Position numbers and translations under genes: made by a program. Below, in pieces: positions 17,040 through 26,915 of a DNA stretch of 64,000 bases (the stretch's first letter is position 1; every line of letters starts with the position of its first letter). The stretch is from MGIIb-O1 sp002457595 (GTDB lineage Archaea; Thermoplasmatota; Poseidoniia; Poseidoniales; Thalassarchaeaceae), in NCBI GenBank assembly GCA_045568115.1, contig JBJLBO010000001.1, forward strand, positions 62,001 to 126,000. Direction: 5' to 3'. The notes below the pieces were generated by a model, which saw only the letters and a list, made by a program, of their open reading frames with translations, was not told where the DNA came from and did not search any database.

Positions 17040-17510
17040 TTAGAAACCATCAGGCAAATCCATTGGGCTGAAGAGGTGACCAGGACTAGTGGCTTCAGCC
17101 ATTTGAGCCCTTAGTCGCATCTCCCAATCTCTGAGTAAGGTCAGGGCTGAAACAAATGGGATCTCAGAGCCATTGATGATTGTCCTAATGATTGTGTCAA
17201 GGATATCCATACGATCTTCATCTAAGGCACTTAGCAACTTTTCTAAAGGAAAAGACTCGATTGTAGGCGCTACTCCATCAATTTCTACTGGCCATGGTTC
17301 TGCGAGATTTTCAGGCAACATCTCACCACTTTGAGCCGCTGCGGTCTCAAGTGACTCTTTCAGTGCCCGAATATACTTAGAAACTACAAGGGCGACTTCA
17401 ACCACAGGTAGGCTATATTGTTTGACGAAATTGACCATGTTTTCCTGTAGGAATAATAGTCGTTCCTCTACAGGTTGGTTGGGGCCAGGCATCTCACCCT
17501 CGCCATTCAT
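17040..17510 (-). CDS. Hypothetical helical protein
   Basis: 156 residues, unrecognised. It appears all-helical with an amphipathic segment 'ENMVNFVKQYSLPVVEVALV' and no cysteine cluster, signal or membrane helix. It lies 46 bases upstream of the GST-like gene on the same strand and 38 bases downstream of the giant TSP3-repeat gene, also on that strand. Codon use and orientation support it being real. No function is proposed. Confidence 0.6.
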   Translation of the reverse strand: MNGEGEMPGPNQPVEERLLFLQENMVNFVKQYSLPVVEVALVVSKYIRALKESLETAAAQSGEMLPENLAEPWPVEIDGVAPTIESFPLEKLLSALDEDRMDILDTIIRTIINGSEIPFVSALTLLRDWEMRLRAQMAEATSPGHLFSPMDLPDGF

Positions 17511-17547
17511 AATGACCCGCGGGAGTTAGTCGAATTAAAGCAATTAG

Positions 17548-20500
17548 TCACACTTGAAGTACTCGTGTATCATATCTAATTGGAGATGCACCATTGCCCC
17601 TTATACCGTCTATTATATCATCTTCAATCTCAAATCGATCATTGTACCAATCTCCATCGGTATCCCATTTGGTAGGGTCAGTTCCATCTGCTATCTGGTC
17701 GCCATCAATATCTATCAACCACCATCCAAATACGTACTCTCCAAGTCGCGTATTCGGCAAGTGATACTGATCACCAACGATTCTATTGTACGAATCAGCC
17801 CAGACACCATTTACAATCACATCATCATCACTTGAATCTAACTGTTGATAATCTATATCATTATCATCAAGGATTAATGCATAAAGTTGATCGGAATCAT
17901 AAGAACCATCCTCATTTGCCATAGCATACATTCGGAAATAATTAGAATTAAGGGAAGAACTTTCAGAGCAAAAACCGAGTAAATATTCGCGAAGTTGCCA
18001 CCATTCGTCAATTATTTCCCCTGTACAACTACTGTTAATATTCTGAGCTCGCACTAGTGAAGGAGAAGCGAGAGTCGCATTTACTAATCCATAATATTCT
18101 TGGAAGTTGTTGTAAGGTTCGTATATACAATTACCACTAGTACAGTCCCAACTACCATCATTATCTGCATCCTGACCCGCATCGCTCGGATCAGTTGCAT
18201 CATGAGTGAACCAAGTCCAATCGAGTTGTGGTCTAGTTATAGAGCCGTCATTGACGGTGAATGGTTTAAGGACACTAGGAGTCACCTGGTGCCATACAAC
18301 CGATATCTGAAGATGTGATGACCAGTTATCATTAGTCTCATTCCACCCTCTATAGTATTCATAAAAGTCAGGCATCATATCACCATCAGTGTCGTTATCT
18401 AAAGGATTAGTTCCATACTTCAGAATTTCTCTGCCATCGCTGAGGTTCAAATTTTGCACATAATCCACTACTAAACCACCATTATACACAGGAGTCATAA
18501 TTATCGAGTCACCATCACTATCCATCTCTAATGGAATAGTTCCATTATCGTACTCCATTTTATTCGTAAAATAAAGCGGAGAATTAGATGAAGGAATCAA
18601 ACTACCTGATTCAAATTGAGTGAATTCACGGTTTTGCCAAGTTCCTTGAATAGCAGGGGTGTCAAGAATTGAACGATCATACCATCCATCAGCATCGGGG
18701 TCATAATTTACATCGAGTGGATTGACTGGGTTAAGTGACCATCTATACTCATTTATTGGTAACCATTGTCCATAAATTGAATAGCAATATTCCCAACCAT
18801 CAGGCATTCCATCTCGATCAGAATCAGAATCAGAAGGGTCTGAAACTCCTGCAAGACTAATGTTGAAATTATTTGAATCAATAGCATTTATCAAACCTAC
18901 TCTTTCACTAGAATCAGTGCTCTTGGTAGCAAATAGTGAATATAATTGGCCTGATGCTGCTTGTTCTGACATGCTCATTTCTTGCATATAGGAGGTGATT
19001 GTGTCCATCCCATAGGAAATAAGGCCAGTATCAGGTAATGTGTCAAAAGCGGAACGCTTTCCCCAAATCCTCGAGTCATATTCAGCGAGATTATCGAATT
19101 TTTCTGAAGCAGTTATGGTTCCATCGCCATTACAATCAAACGAATCATCATCACTATCAAAATTAACGTCATAGTCAGAAAGAGGATTCATAGTCCAAGA
19201 ATTAGCCTCAAGATCCCATTCTGTAAACCAATATTCGAAGCCATCACTCATTCCATCTCGGTCAGAATCCTCATCACTAGGATCCATAATTCCCAATAAT
19301 TGTTGTAACAGAGGTTTAGCACTAGCCCCTAGCATCCATTCGTCGAATTGTTCTAGAGCAATCTCTGACCTACCGTTCTTAGTTAACAGGATTCTGTATA
19401 CACGAGCCTCGGCTTCATCAAAATCTACTATTTCCGCTTCTTCCCAAAAATGAGGGGCATCGGGAGGTGAAAGCCCTCCATTCTGAGGATTGTTATTTGT
19501 TATATTCAATTCTACTAAATCAGTAACTCCGTCACGATCCGAATCATAATTACCGTCACCTGCAACTAAAGGGTTTAGTGTCCATACTTCATCTGTAGAA
19601 TTCCAACTTGTGAACATCAACTCAATCCCATCTAACAAACCATCACCATCAGTATCCGCATCATTCGGATCTGAAGTAAATCCAGTTTGATTAATCTGCT
19701 CTTGAGTTAAAAATGAGCCGAAGGAGTGAGTCGACTCAGCCGACATCCACGCTGTTGCCAATGCTTCACCTCCAACAGGGAGGAGGAAAAACTGAGGAAC
19801 AGTAGTTAGTCCTTCAACCTCACTAATGCCACCATCAATGCAATTATATTCTTCCCAGTTATTCATTCCATCACCGTCTGGATCTCCCATTTGATCCTCT
19901 TCATTAACAGGATTCAGAGTCCACTGTTCATCAAAAAGACTCCAGCGAGCGAAGTAAAATTCCCAGCCATCAGGCATACCGTCTTGATCGGAATCTGAAT
20001 TCAAAGGGTTTGCTGCACCAACATCGATATTTGGAGTTCCATTGATTAGACTGCGGAAAGAGGTGCTTGACAAAGAACCAAAAGAATCACCAGCGAAACC
20101 CGGCCAAGATTCGTCAGATAATAGAGTGGTGAAATTTTCAGGGAATTCTAAACCTAATTCTGTAGAGTCAGAATAAATCAACTGATCTTTGAGATGATAT
20201 TCGAGCCAGTTTACTAAGCTCTCATTTTGATCCAGCACCCCATCTCTGTTTATGTCATAACCATCGCCATCGGGATTATTGAGAGCATCTGAGCCATTCA
20301 TTGGATTAATTCCCTTATTCTTACTAGACCAAGAACATTGGTATCTTGCTTCCCATCCATCTGGAAGGGAGTCGCCATCAGAGTCGGGGTTATTTGGATC
20401 CGTTTTAACCCAAGATTCAGCAGCACTAGCATTCTCCCCATGAGTAGGCAACCCTTCCCTGAGGACATTATCTAGTAAATTACCCCAAGAGTATTCACAA

Positions 20501-23301
20501 AGGTTAGACAAACCATCATTATCGGCATCCAAATCGGCATCAAGTGGATTTCTTGGGTCAAGAGTCCATTCATTTCCTCCATTATATGAGACACCCACCC
20601 ATCGCCTATTTTCAATCTCCCAACCGTCAGGCATTCCATCACCGTCGGTATCTGGATTTGAAGGGTCAGTTGGTCCATCTGACCCACCCCCAGAATCAGC
20701 TAATATCCAACCTGATGAATGAACTCGGAAGGCATTTTCTCCCTCATCCTCGTCGCAGATGTAGTTTTCATTCGAGTAAAAACAGGAAAAATCTGTAGAA
20801 TCAATAAACCAGCCCCAGTACTCTTCACCATCTGTTAATCCATCATCATCAGAGTCTAAATTACGAGGATCAGTTCCATTGAATCCATTTTCACTGGAAT
20901 TAATAAAACGAAACTCGTCTAGATTAGTCCAGTTTCTATTTATTTCAGTACCATCAAAATAGAATCTTATGCCATCAGAATCGGCATCTCTATTCCTATC
21001 GTTTGGATCAGTAGGGTCAAGCCCATAGGCAAATTCCCAACCATCTGACATACCATCTAAATCCGAATCGGAAGATTGAGGATTTATCGGCATAATATTC
21101 ATGTATCTACCTGGAGAAATACCAGCGAAAACATATTGAGTGCCATTTTCATTGAATGTCGTGAGCGATTTAACGAGGCCCGGGAGTCTGGTATGATTTT
21201 CCTCAATACCAATTACTCCCACATTGTTACCTTCGAGGCTCCATGTCCCATCTACTGAGCCAAGAATTATTTCATCCTTCAGTGCTAGAATAGAATGTAT
21301 ATCATTTGCCCCATCCTCCCAGCCCTCAATGTTGAACATGCGATCATTTAGGAATGCTTGTCGAGGAAGACCAACGAGCAAATCTAAATCAATGTAATGA
21401 AGCCCACCAGGAGTCCCCATCCAAACCCCAGTCACCTCTGATAATGAGCCATCAGCGACTATAGGTCCAGCGGGTTCCATAACATTAACAACTGCAGATT
21501 TAGAAGAGTTTAGGAGATCTGCAAAATGAACAAAATCTTCTGCGTCTTCAGTGGTGTATATCCAGAAAGGAGAGCCTGCAGATGTAGTTCCATCAATGGT
21601 ATCCCAACGAATAAGACCAGAATCTGTTCCAACAAGAAGCATTGGTCCACGACCTGACATTTCAATATGAATTCCAGTCGTCAATGAAGCAGATGATTCG
21701 GATAATAATTCAATTAATGGAGATACTGGCTCAATTGAAGAAAATGACGGAGGATGACCATCCTGAGTTGATGATGTGACTGAAGTCATCCATACATTTG
21801 CTCCATTCCCGAGTAACAATAAATCTAAGTTTCCACTTCCAGTTTCCATCTTAATTATCGATTTAACCGCGCCAATATCTGAATTAGTCATGGAATCCAT
21901 AACTGGAAGACCATTATTCATAGTGATACTATGGATTCCATGATTTGTTCCTATCAGAATTATGTCGCTGGTCCCAGTAGTCCATCTAATCATCGTATTC
22001 ATTTTGTATTCAACTGGTATCTCGTATCCATGACTATCACCCGAAAATGGATTTATGATTGTGAGTCCATATGAAGAGCCGACAATTAGGCGGTCGCGCC
22101 CCTGATCTGTAATGACTGTGTGAACACCACCATCTACTAGCGGAGTACTACTAGATTGATCAAAGAAAAGAACATCTCCATCGGATTGTCCCTTGATTGA
22201 ACCTCTTAAACCTGGTTTAACCCAGTTTCCACTATCTAGATGAACTAAGTATTCCTCATAATTACTAAATGATTCACCCCAAATTGCAGTTGCAGTAGAT
22301 GAATCAGGAATGATGAATCCGTCCCTATTAATATCCCAACCATCCATATCGCTATCAATTATTGAATCACTTGCGTTACGTGGATCTAAACCATAGTGAG
22401 CCTCCCAACCATCTGGGATTCCATCTCCTGGAATTGCCAGACTAACAGGGAGGAGTTCACTCCAAGTATAGTAATCCGAATCACTTCTACGTGGGTCAGA
22501 ACCAAGCCAGCCATCATCTCCAGTAGGTCGTTCAATCTCTTTTTGGCACGCTTCCTCATGCAGATTCGGAATTTTCCCAGCACACCACAAACCATCTCTT
22601 TCTGTAATCCACCCCTCAGGTGCACCAAACCAATATTCCTCTGAATTAGTGTATCTCTCTCCAATGTCTATTTCACCATCTCGATTCACATCAAATCCAT
22701 CGCCACATCCCCACTGACTAGCCTGCCTAATACACAAATCAGAGTCATCGGTTAAATCGTTATCATTTAGTGGATCGAAATAATTACAAGTCCATGAATT
22801 AGTTATTTGATCTTGGAATCCAGCTCCACCTTCGGTACACATGTAAATCTCGTACCCATCTGGTAAACCATCTCCATCGGTATCAGAAACTCGAGGGTCT
22901 AGATATTCCCTAAACCCAGATTCAGTTTCATCTGGTGGTTTTCCTGTAAGTGAAAGTCTTTTTGAAAAACATGTATCTAATGTCCATGGCCAACAATATT
23001 CCATTAATGCACTCGCACCATCATTATCCAAATCACTTACATTGTCGGTTCCGTTCATTGGATCTAGACCATTAATGATTATTTCACCAAATGGAGTTTC
23101 AATAGTTCTTGAATCTCCGAAAATCACTTCATGGACATCAGGTATTCGATCCTCATCTTGATCAACTGCAACTAACCCCTCTCCTGTTGTATCTATCGGA
23201 TCGATAGAGGACACAGGTGACTGAGGACGAGTTTGGGAGATGAAGACTAGGCTACTTAGAATAAGTAGTGTTACTAAGAATGCCGTCTGTTTGCGACGCA
23301 T
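17548..23301 (-). CDS. Giant secreted thrombospondin type 3 repeat protein
   Basis: About 1917 residues from the chosen ATG at 23301, which gives a signal peptide ('AFLVTLLILSSLVFIS'). Many acidic calcium-loop motifs of the form D-x-D-x-D-G-x-x-D follow, often as 'DSDxDGMPDGWE' or 'DTDGDGLPDGYE', spaced roughly every 80-130 residues with aromatic-rich 'WTLNPxNPLD' linkers. Around 20.9-22.2 kb the repeats give way to short 'LIVGSSYGLTII' and 'LLVGTDSGLIRWDT' units that look like blades of a beta-propeller. No C-terminal membrane anchor or sorting signal is seen, so it may be released or held non-covalently. TSP3 repeats bind Ca2+ and stiffen extracellular proteins; an adhesive or structural role is inferred. 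Confidence 0.85.
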   Translation of the reverse strand: MRRKQTAFLVTLLILSSLVFISQTRPQSPVSSIDPIDTTGEGLVAVDQDEDRIPDVHEVIFGDSRTIETPFGEIIINGLDPMNGTDNVSDLDNDGASALMEYCWPWTLDTCFSKRLSLTGKPPDETESGFREYLDPRVSDTDGDGLPDGYEIYMCTEGGAGFQDQITNSWTCNYFDPLNDNDLTDDSDLCIRQASQWGCGDGFDVNRDGEIDIGERYTNSEEYWFGAPEGWITERDGLWCAGKIPNLHEEACQKEIERPTGDDGWLGSDPRRSDSDYYTWSELLPVSLAIPGDGIPDGWEAHYGLDPRNASDSIIDSDMDGWDINRDGFIIPDSSTATAIWGESFSNYEEYLVHLDSGNWVKPGLRGSIKGQSDGDVLFFDQSSSTPLVDGGVHTVITDQGRDRLIVGSSYGLTIINPFSGDSHGYEIPVEYKMNTMIRWTTGTSDIILIGTNHGIHSITMNNGLPVMDSMTNSDIGAVKSIIKMETGSGNLDLLLLGNGANVWMTSVTSSTQDGHPPSFSSIEPVSPLIELLSESSASLTTGIHIEMSGRGPMLLVGTDSGLIRWDTIDGTTSAGSPFWIYTTEDAEDFVHFADLLNSSKSAVVNVMEPAGPIVADGSLSEVTGVWMGTPGGLHYIDLDLLVGLPRQAFLNDRMFNIEGWEDGANDIHSILALKDEIILGSVDGTWSLEGNNVGVIGIEENHTRLPGLVKSLTTFNENGTQYVFAGISPGRYMNIMPINPQSSDSDLDGMSDGWEFAYGLDPTDPNDRNRDADSDGIRFYFDGTEINRNWTNLDEFRFINSSENGFNGTDPRNLDSDDDGLTDGEEYWGWFIDSTDFSCFYSNENYICDEDEGENAFRVHSSGWILADSGGGSDGPTDPSNPDTDGDGMPDGWEIENRRWVGVSYNGGNEWTLDPRNPLDADLDADNDGLSNLCEYSWGNLLDNVLREGLPTHGENASAAESWVKTDPNNPDSDGDSLPDGWEARYQCSWSSKNKGINPMNGSDALNNPDGDGYDINRDGVLDQNESLVNWLEYHLKDQLIYSDSTELGLEFPENFTTLLSDESWPGFAGDSFGSLSSTSFRSLINGTPNIDVGAANPLNSDSDQDGMPDGWEFYFARWSLFDEQWTLNPVNEEDQMGDPDGDGMNNWEEYNCIDGGISEVEGLTTVPQFFLLPVGGEALATAWMSAESTHSFGSFLTQEQINQTGFTSDPNDADTDGDGLLDGIELMFTSWNSTDEVWTLNPLVAGDGNYDSDRDGVTDLVELNITNNNPQNGGLSPPDAPHFWEEAEIVDFDEAEARVYRILLTKNGRSEIALEQFDEWMLGASAKPLLQQLLGIMDPSDEDSDRDGMSDGFEYWFTEWDLEANSWTMNPLSDYDVNFDSDDDSFDCNGDGTITASEKFDNLAEYDSRIWGKRSAFDTLPDTGLISYGMDTITSYMQEMSMSEQAASGQLYSLFATKSTDSSERVGLINAIDSNNFNISLAGVSDPSDSDSDRDGMPDGWEYCYSIYGQWLPINEYRWSLNPVNPLDVNYDPDADGWYDRSILDTPAIQGTWQNREFTQFESGSLIPSSNSPLYFTNKMEYDNGTIPLEMDSDGDSIIMTPVYNGGLVVDYVQNLNLSDGREILKYGTNPLDNDTDGDMMPDFYEYYRGWNETNDNWSSHLQISVVWHQVTPSVLKPFTVNDGSITRPQLDWTWFTHDATDPSDAGQDADNDGSWDCTSGNCIYEPYNNFQEYYGLVNATLASPSLVRAQNINSSCTGEIIDEWWQLREYLLGFCSESSSLNSNYFRMYAMANEDGSYDSDQLYALILDDNDIDYQQLDSSDDDVIVNGVWADSYNRIVGDQYHLPNTRLGEYVFGWWLIDIDGDQIADGTDPTKWDTDGDWYNDRFEIEDDIIDGIRGNGASPIRYDTRVLQV

Positions 23302-23517
23302 GATATGACCTGGCCCTATAATATCAAGCGCTCTTGCTTGACTTATGATGGTGATGGAGCGTCGTTCGGACACAAATTAGAATTCGTAATTAATAAGCCA
23401 CCTCATAATACTGGAATAATAAGTTTGGATTGATTCTATAGCGTTCAATAATCTAGTCATTTATTTAATCTATAGAGGTTGTTTCAAGTTGTGTATCCCT
23501 TCGGCTCTACTGATTGG

Positions 23518-24327
23518 ATGAGTCTAGAGATTACACATCTTGGTAGTGGCAGCCGAGGAAATTCAGTTCTATTGCAATCAGATGAGGCAAAGATCCTCAT
23601 AGACTGCGGTTTCTCACTCCGGCAGATTGAATCTAGGTTAGCGAAAATTAATGTCTCGGGCGATGAAATAGATGGGATCTTTGTGAGTCATCATCATGGT
23701 GATCATTCAAAGTCTGCAGTACGGGCATCAAAAAAGTGGGAAGCAAGGCTATATTCAAATCTAGAGACAGCCATTAAACTAGGAATTAGACCCATTGAGG
23801 AGGTCAGAACCTTCTCCAATCTAGAGAGAATCCAACTATCTTCAGACCTCAGTATTCTTCCTGTTCCCGTCCCTCATGATGATGCAGAAAATGTAGCATT
23901 TATTGCAAGTAATGGAGATGGCCAGAGAGCCGCAATAGTAACAGATCTTGGTGAGTCCACTGTTGAATTAATGAAGCACCTTCATGGTTGTGAACATATT
24001 TCAATAGAAGCAAATTATGACCTTGGAAGATTAATGTCTGGTCCTTATCCACCCTCTTTAAAGCGAAGAATCTCGGGGCGCGGTGGGCATTTATCAAACG
24101 AACAAACTGCAGATATATTATCTGAAATATGCCACCCAAATCTTTCTAGCATTGTTCTTTGCCATCTATCTGAAAAAAACAATGCACCACACCTTGCTGA
24201 AAGTGAGGTTCTCATGGAGATTGAAGGAAGGTTCAATGGAGACTTGTCAATCTCTTTACAAGATGGACCTGAATTCTCTCATTGGATTGGACAAGAAGAT
24301 TCAGTTTCAGTTAGAAATATAGATTAA
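23518..24327 (+). CDS. MBL-fold metallo-hydrolase, YycJ/WalJ-like
   Basis: Cytosolic metallo-beta-lactamase-fold hydrolase. 'LGSGSRGNSVLL' and 'ILIDCGFSLRQIESRL' at the N-terminus are typical of the YycJ group, followed by the metal-binding 'SHHHGDHSK'. Later ligands lie in 'VPHDDAE', 'TDLGE' and 'HLSEKNNAPH'. The expected activity is phosphodiesterase or exonuclease-like, but substrates of archaeal members are not settled. Start ATG 23518 is used because the conserved strand 'LEITHLGSGS' begins there; 23479 would add 13 residues. AT-rich DNA upstream (23440-23475) may hold the promoter. The 3' end overlaps the convergent STAND gene by four bases. Confidence 0.88.
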   Translation: MSLEITHLGSGSRGNSVLLQSDEAKILIDCGFSLRQIESRLAKINVSGDEIDGIFVSHHHGDHSKSAVRASKKWEARLYSNLETAIKLGIRPIEEVRTFSNLERIQLSSDLSILPVPVPHDDAENVAFIASNGDGQRAAIVTDLGESTVELMKHLHGCEHISIEANYDLGRLMSGPYPPSLKRRISGRGGHLSNEQTADILSEICHPNLSSIVLCHLSEKNNAPHLAESEVLMEIEGRFNGDLSISLQDGPEFSHWIGQEDSVSVRNID

Positions 24328-26855
24328 TAATGACCCATTATTGCTCTATGTACGGCGTTTTGGACATCTTTCATTCGGTCTACAGCACCTAATTCTCTGA
24401 AAACAGTTAGTGAACGTTGGAGATAATTCATTCTGGCCGAACGGTCTGACTCAACTTCACCCAAACGGGCTAGTAATTCACCCTGAAGTAGACGGAAATC
24501 ATTTGCTTCTGCAACAACAAGACCATCGAGATAATGTTCTGCTGCCTCAGATTTTCTACCAACGTCACTCAGAACTTGTCCTAGAAGAATCTCGACCTCT
24601 ACTGCACTATGAGGATCAGTTGCTTCTGAGAGAATCTCGAGGGCTGCAGAATAATGAAGAAGGGCGAGGTCATTATCCTTAATTTTAGCATAATATCTAC
24701 CTAATACGGCCCTACTGCGAGCATGCAAAGATTCCTGATCATTTTCCTTAGTCTCATCATGAGCAGTCATTGCATGGTCTCTAGCTCTATCTAACTCATC
24801 CATTTCAAGGAAGGCAGCAGCTAACCTAATCCTTGCGTCCATTAACTCTGGATTCATCTCTACATCTAATAATTCTTCAACATTGCCGTACACTTCTAGA
24901 GCATGTCTAGTATCTCTGCGTCTTCGGAAAATATACCCCATATTGATGTATGATTTTGCTGCACCAACCGCGTCTCTGCTAGATACCTGTATTTCCAGAG
25001 CTTGACTATGTAAGGCTAGGGCATCATCCATGGCACCGCGCTTTACTGCAATATCAGCACGTGCTGATAGCAAACTTGCAAGTCTGGAAATTTGCTTGTT
25101 CTTTCGTGCAATTGGAATTGCGGCATCATATTCCTTTTCTGCCTCATCCCATCGCCCTTGTATAGATAGAATATCGCCTCTTAATTCTCGTATGAAACCC
25201 CAATTTAGTGGTTCAAATCCATCTGAATCGAGTCCTCGAAGGATTCCTAATAATTCTGTATGACCAGCCTTAACTAATCCACTACCTTCTTCCATTAGAA
25301 CTTCGGCAAGTTGATCATAATCATTTGAAGCATCAAGATGGTGAATGAACTCTATCTTCTCAGCGGCAGAATTACTTCTTTTTCTATACCACTCAACCGC
25401 ATTAGAATGAAGTTCCATCTTGAGAGAATCATCCATTGATCTAACTAAGAATTCTCTGACTAAATCATGCACATCATAATTTTCAGAATCGACACGGCGG
25501 GCGAGGCCTTTCTCTACCAATTCATCTAGAAGGTTAATATCAGCATTAAGTCCACTTAATGATTCAAGAGGCATGGGTTCCCTAAATACAGCGATTGCGC
25601 CCAATAGCCGCTTTTGCGAACCTGATAGTTTGCTAAAAATTTCTTTCTCAACAAATGCCTCTAAAGTGGCGTGGAAGGTCTCGCCAACGCTACCTCTATT
25701 GATTAGTTCTAGAACTAAAGGATGGCCTCGAGATAGTGTGTAAATATGCAAGAATTGTTGTAATTCAATATCTGGCATTGCTGACAGTATCTGTCTGCTA
25801 GAATCCTGATCAAGACCTTCTAACGGAATAAAGTGGGTTAACAAATTTCCTGAAGAGTCATTCTCGGGGACAATCATCCTAAATGAACGAGTGAACATTG
25901 CTAAACCAAATTCATCAGACTCAGGTACTTTGATTGCAATGGCCCTTAATATTGCAAAGAGGTTTTCATCAGCAACCTTGTGTAAATCATCAATGACAAT
26001 TAATGCGGGAGAATTATTCAGTCCTTCGATTAACATATTGGCTACAATTGTTGCCTGAGGGACTGCAGAAGATGAGATATAGTCGCCTAAATCACTACTA
26101 CCAATCATTGATAGCCATTCTGAGCAAGTCTCTAGAAAGGCTCTAGACCCTTCCCAATCTTGACATCGATGATACAGAAGATTACGACGATGTGTAAATC
26201 TTTCAATTAATTTCGCTGCTAATGCAGTCTTTCCAATTCCAGCAATTCCAGGAACAAGAAGTGTTGTGGAGCCGGCTTCCAAAATTTTAGCCATCTTTGA
26301 AATTTCATCCTCACGCCCGTAAAATCGGCGGAGACGCGGTAAATCATTTAGTGAACTAACTAATTGTTTCTCAATATGTTTTGATAAATCTCTCTCAATT
26401 AAATCAGGAGAAAGTGAAGACAAATCAATAGTTCCGCTATCATCGATATAACGAAGAATGTCTACATGTCTGAGAGGCAACTCTGTAATTTGTAATGCTA
26501 ATTGCAATTCAACCATTTCAGATCTACCATCTGGATGGATTATTTTTACTGGTTGCTCACTTACTTTAGACCAGATTTGATCAGCTAGTTTAACACCCTC
26601 TGCAGTTAGAAAGTATGCTTTCCTCTTCCTTGAAACTCCAGACACATGGGCCTGCCTCTCAATAAGATGACCGGTTTCCTTCATGCCTGAAATTGCTCGG
26701 GGAACATTTGACCTTGCAATAGCTACGGCATTAGCAATTCCCATTTGCGAAATAGCAAATGGAACTTCCACCTTGTCGGCATAATCAGCATAGTCTCTAA
26801 GATGAAGAAGAATCCTTTCCTGAACCCCTGGTCGAGGCACAGCCATGCTAGTCAT
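24324..26855 (-). CDS. Winged-helix/STAND ATPase/TPR regulator
   Basis: 843 residues with three parts. Residues 1-95 form a winged helix ('NVPRAISGMKETGHLIERQ' and 'RKRKAYFLTAEGVKLADQI' are its recognition helix and wing). A P-loop NTPase follows, with Walker A 'PGIAGIGKTALAAK' (about 202-215), Walker B 'PALIVIDDLH', a 'LAMFTRS' sensor-like strand and a 'SRGHPLVLELI' motif typical of STAND ATPases (NB-ARC/MalT-like). From about 550 to the end are TPR-like helical repeats ('ELRGDILSIQGRWDEAEKEY', 'GDDALALHSQALEI'-type units). The layout suits a signal-activated transcription regulator with ATP-driven oligomerisation; the ligand and targets are unknown. An antiviral STAND (AVAST) role is possible but no effector domain is visible. 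Confidence 0.82.
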   Translation of the reverse strand: MTSMAVPRPGVQERILLHLRDYADYADKVEVPFAISQMGIANAVAIARSNVPRAISGMKETGHLIERQAHVSGVSRKRKAYFLTAEGVKLADQIWSKVSEQPVKIIHPDGRSEMVELQLALQITELPLRHVDILRYIDDSGTIDLSSLSPDLIERDLSKHIEKQLVSSLNDLPRLRRFYGREDEISKMAKILEAGSTTLLVPGIAGIGKTALAAKLIERFTHRRNLLYHRCQDWEGSRAFLETCSEWLSMIGSSDLGDYISSSAVPQATIVANMLIEGLNNSPALIVIDDLHKVADENLFAILRAIAIKVPESDEFGLAMFTRSFRMIVPENDSSGNLLTHFIPLEGLDQDSSRQILSAMPDIELQQFLHIYTLSRGHPLVLELINRGSVGETFHATLEAFVEKEIFSKLSGSQKRLLGAIAVFREPMPLESLSGLNADINLLDELVEKGLARRVDSENYDVHDLVREFLVRSMDDSLKMELHSNAVEWYRKRSNSAAEKIEFIHHLDASNDYDQLAEVLMEEGSGLVKAGHTELLGILRGLDSDGFEPLNWGFIRELRGDILSIQGRWDEAEKEYDAAIPIARKNKQISRLASLLSARADIAVKRGAMDDALALHSQALEIQVSSRDAVGAAKSYINMGYIFRRRRDTRHALEVYGNVEELLDVEMNPELMDARIRLAAAFLEMDELDRARDHAMTAHDETKENDQESLHARSRAVLGRYYAKIKDNDLALLHYSAALEILSEATDPHSAVEVEILLGQVLSDVGRKSEAAEHYLDGLVVAEANDFRLLQGELLARLGEVESDRSARMNYLQRSLTVFRELGAVDRMKDVQNAVHRAIMGHY

Positions 26856-26915
26856 ATCAGTCGAGCATTACGATTTACTCAAGAACATTCGTACTGAATG
26901 AGATGTAATGCATCA

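Noticed and set aside
17548..23301. Repeated DNA that could be mistaken for a CRISPR or tandem array
   Set aside because: The repeats encode variable TSP3 calcium loops in one frame; spacing and sequence vary and there are no cas genes.
24324..26855. An antiviral STAND (AVAST) defence gene
   Set aside because: No nuclease, protease or other effector domain is visible and there are no neighbouring defence genes; the N-terminus looks like a winged helix instead.
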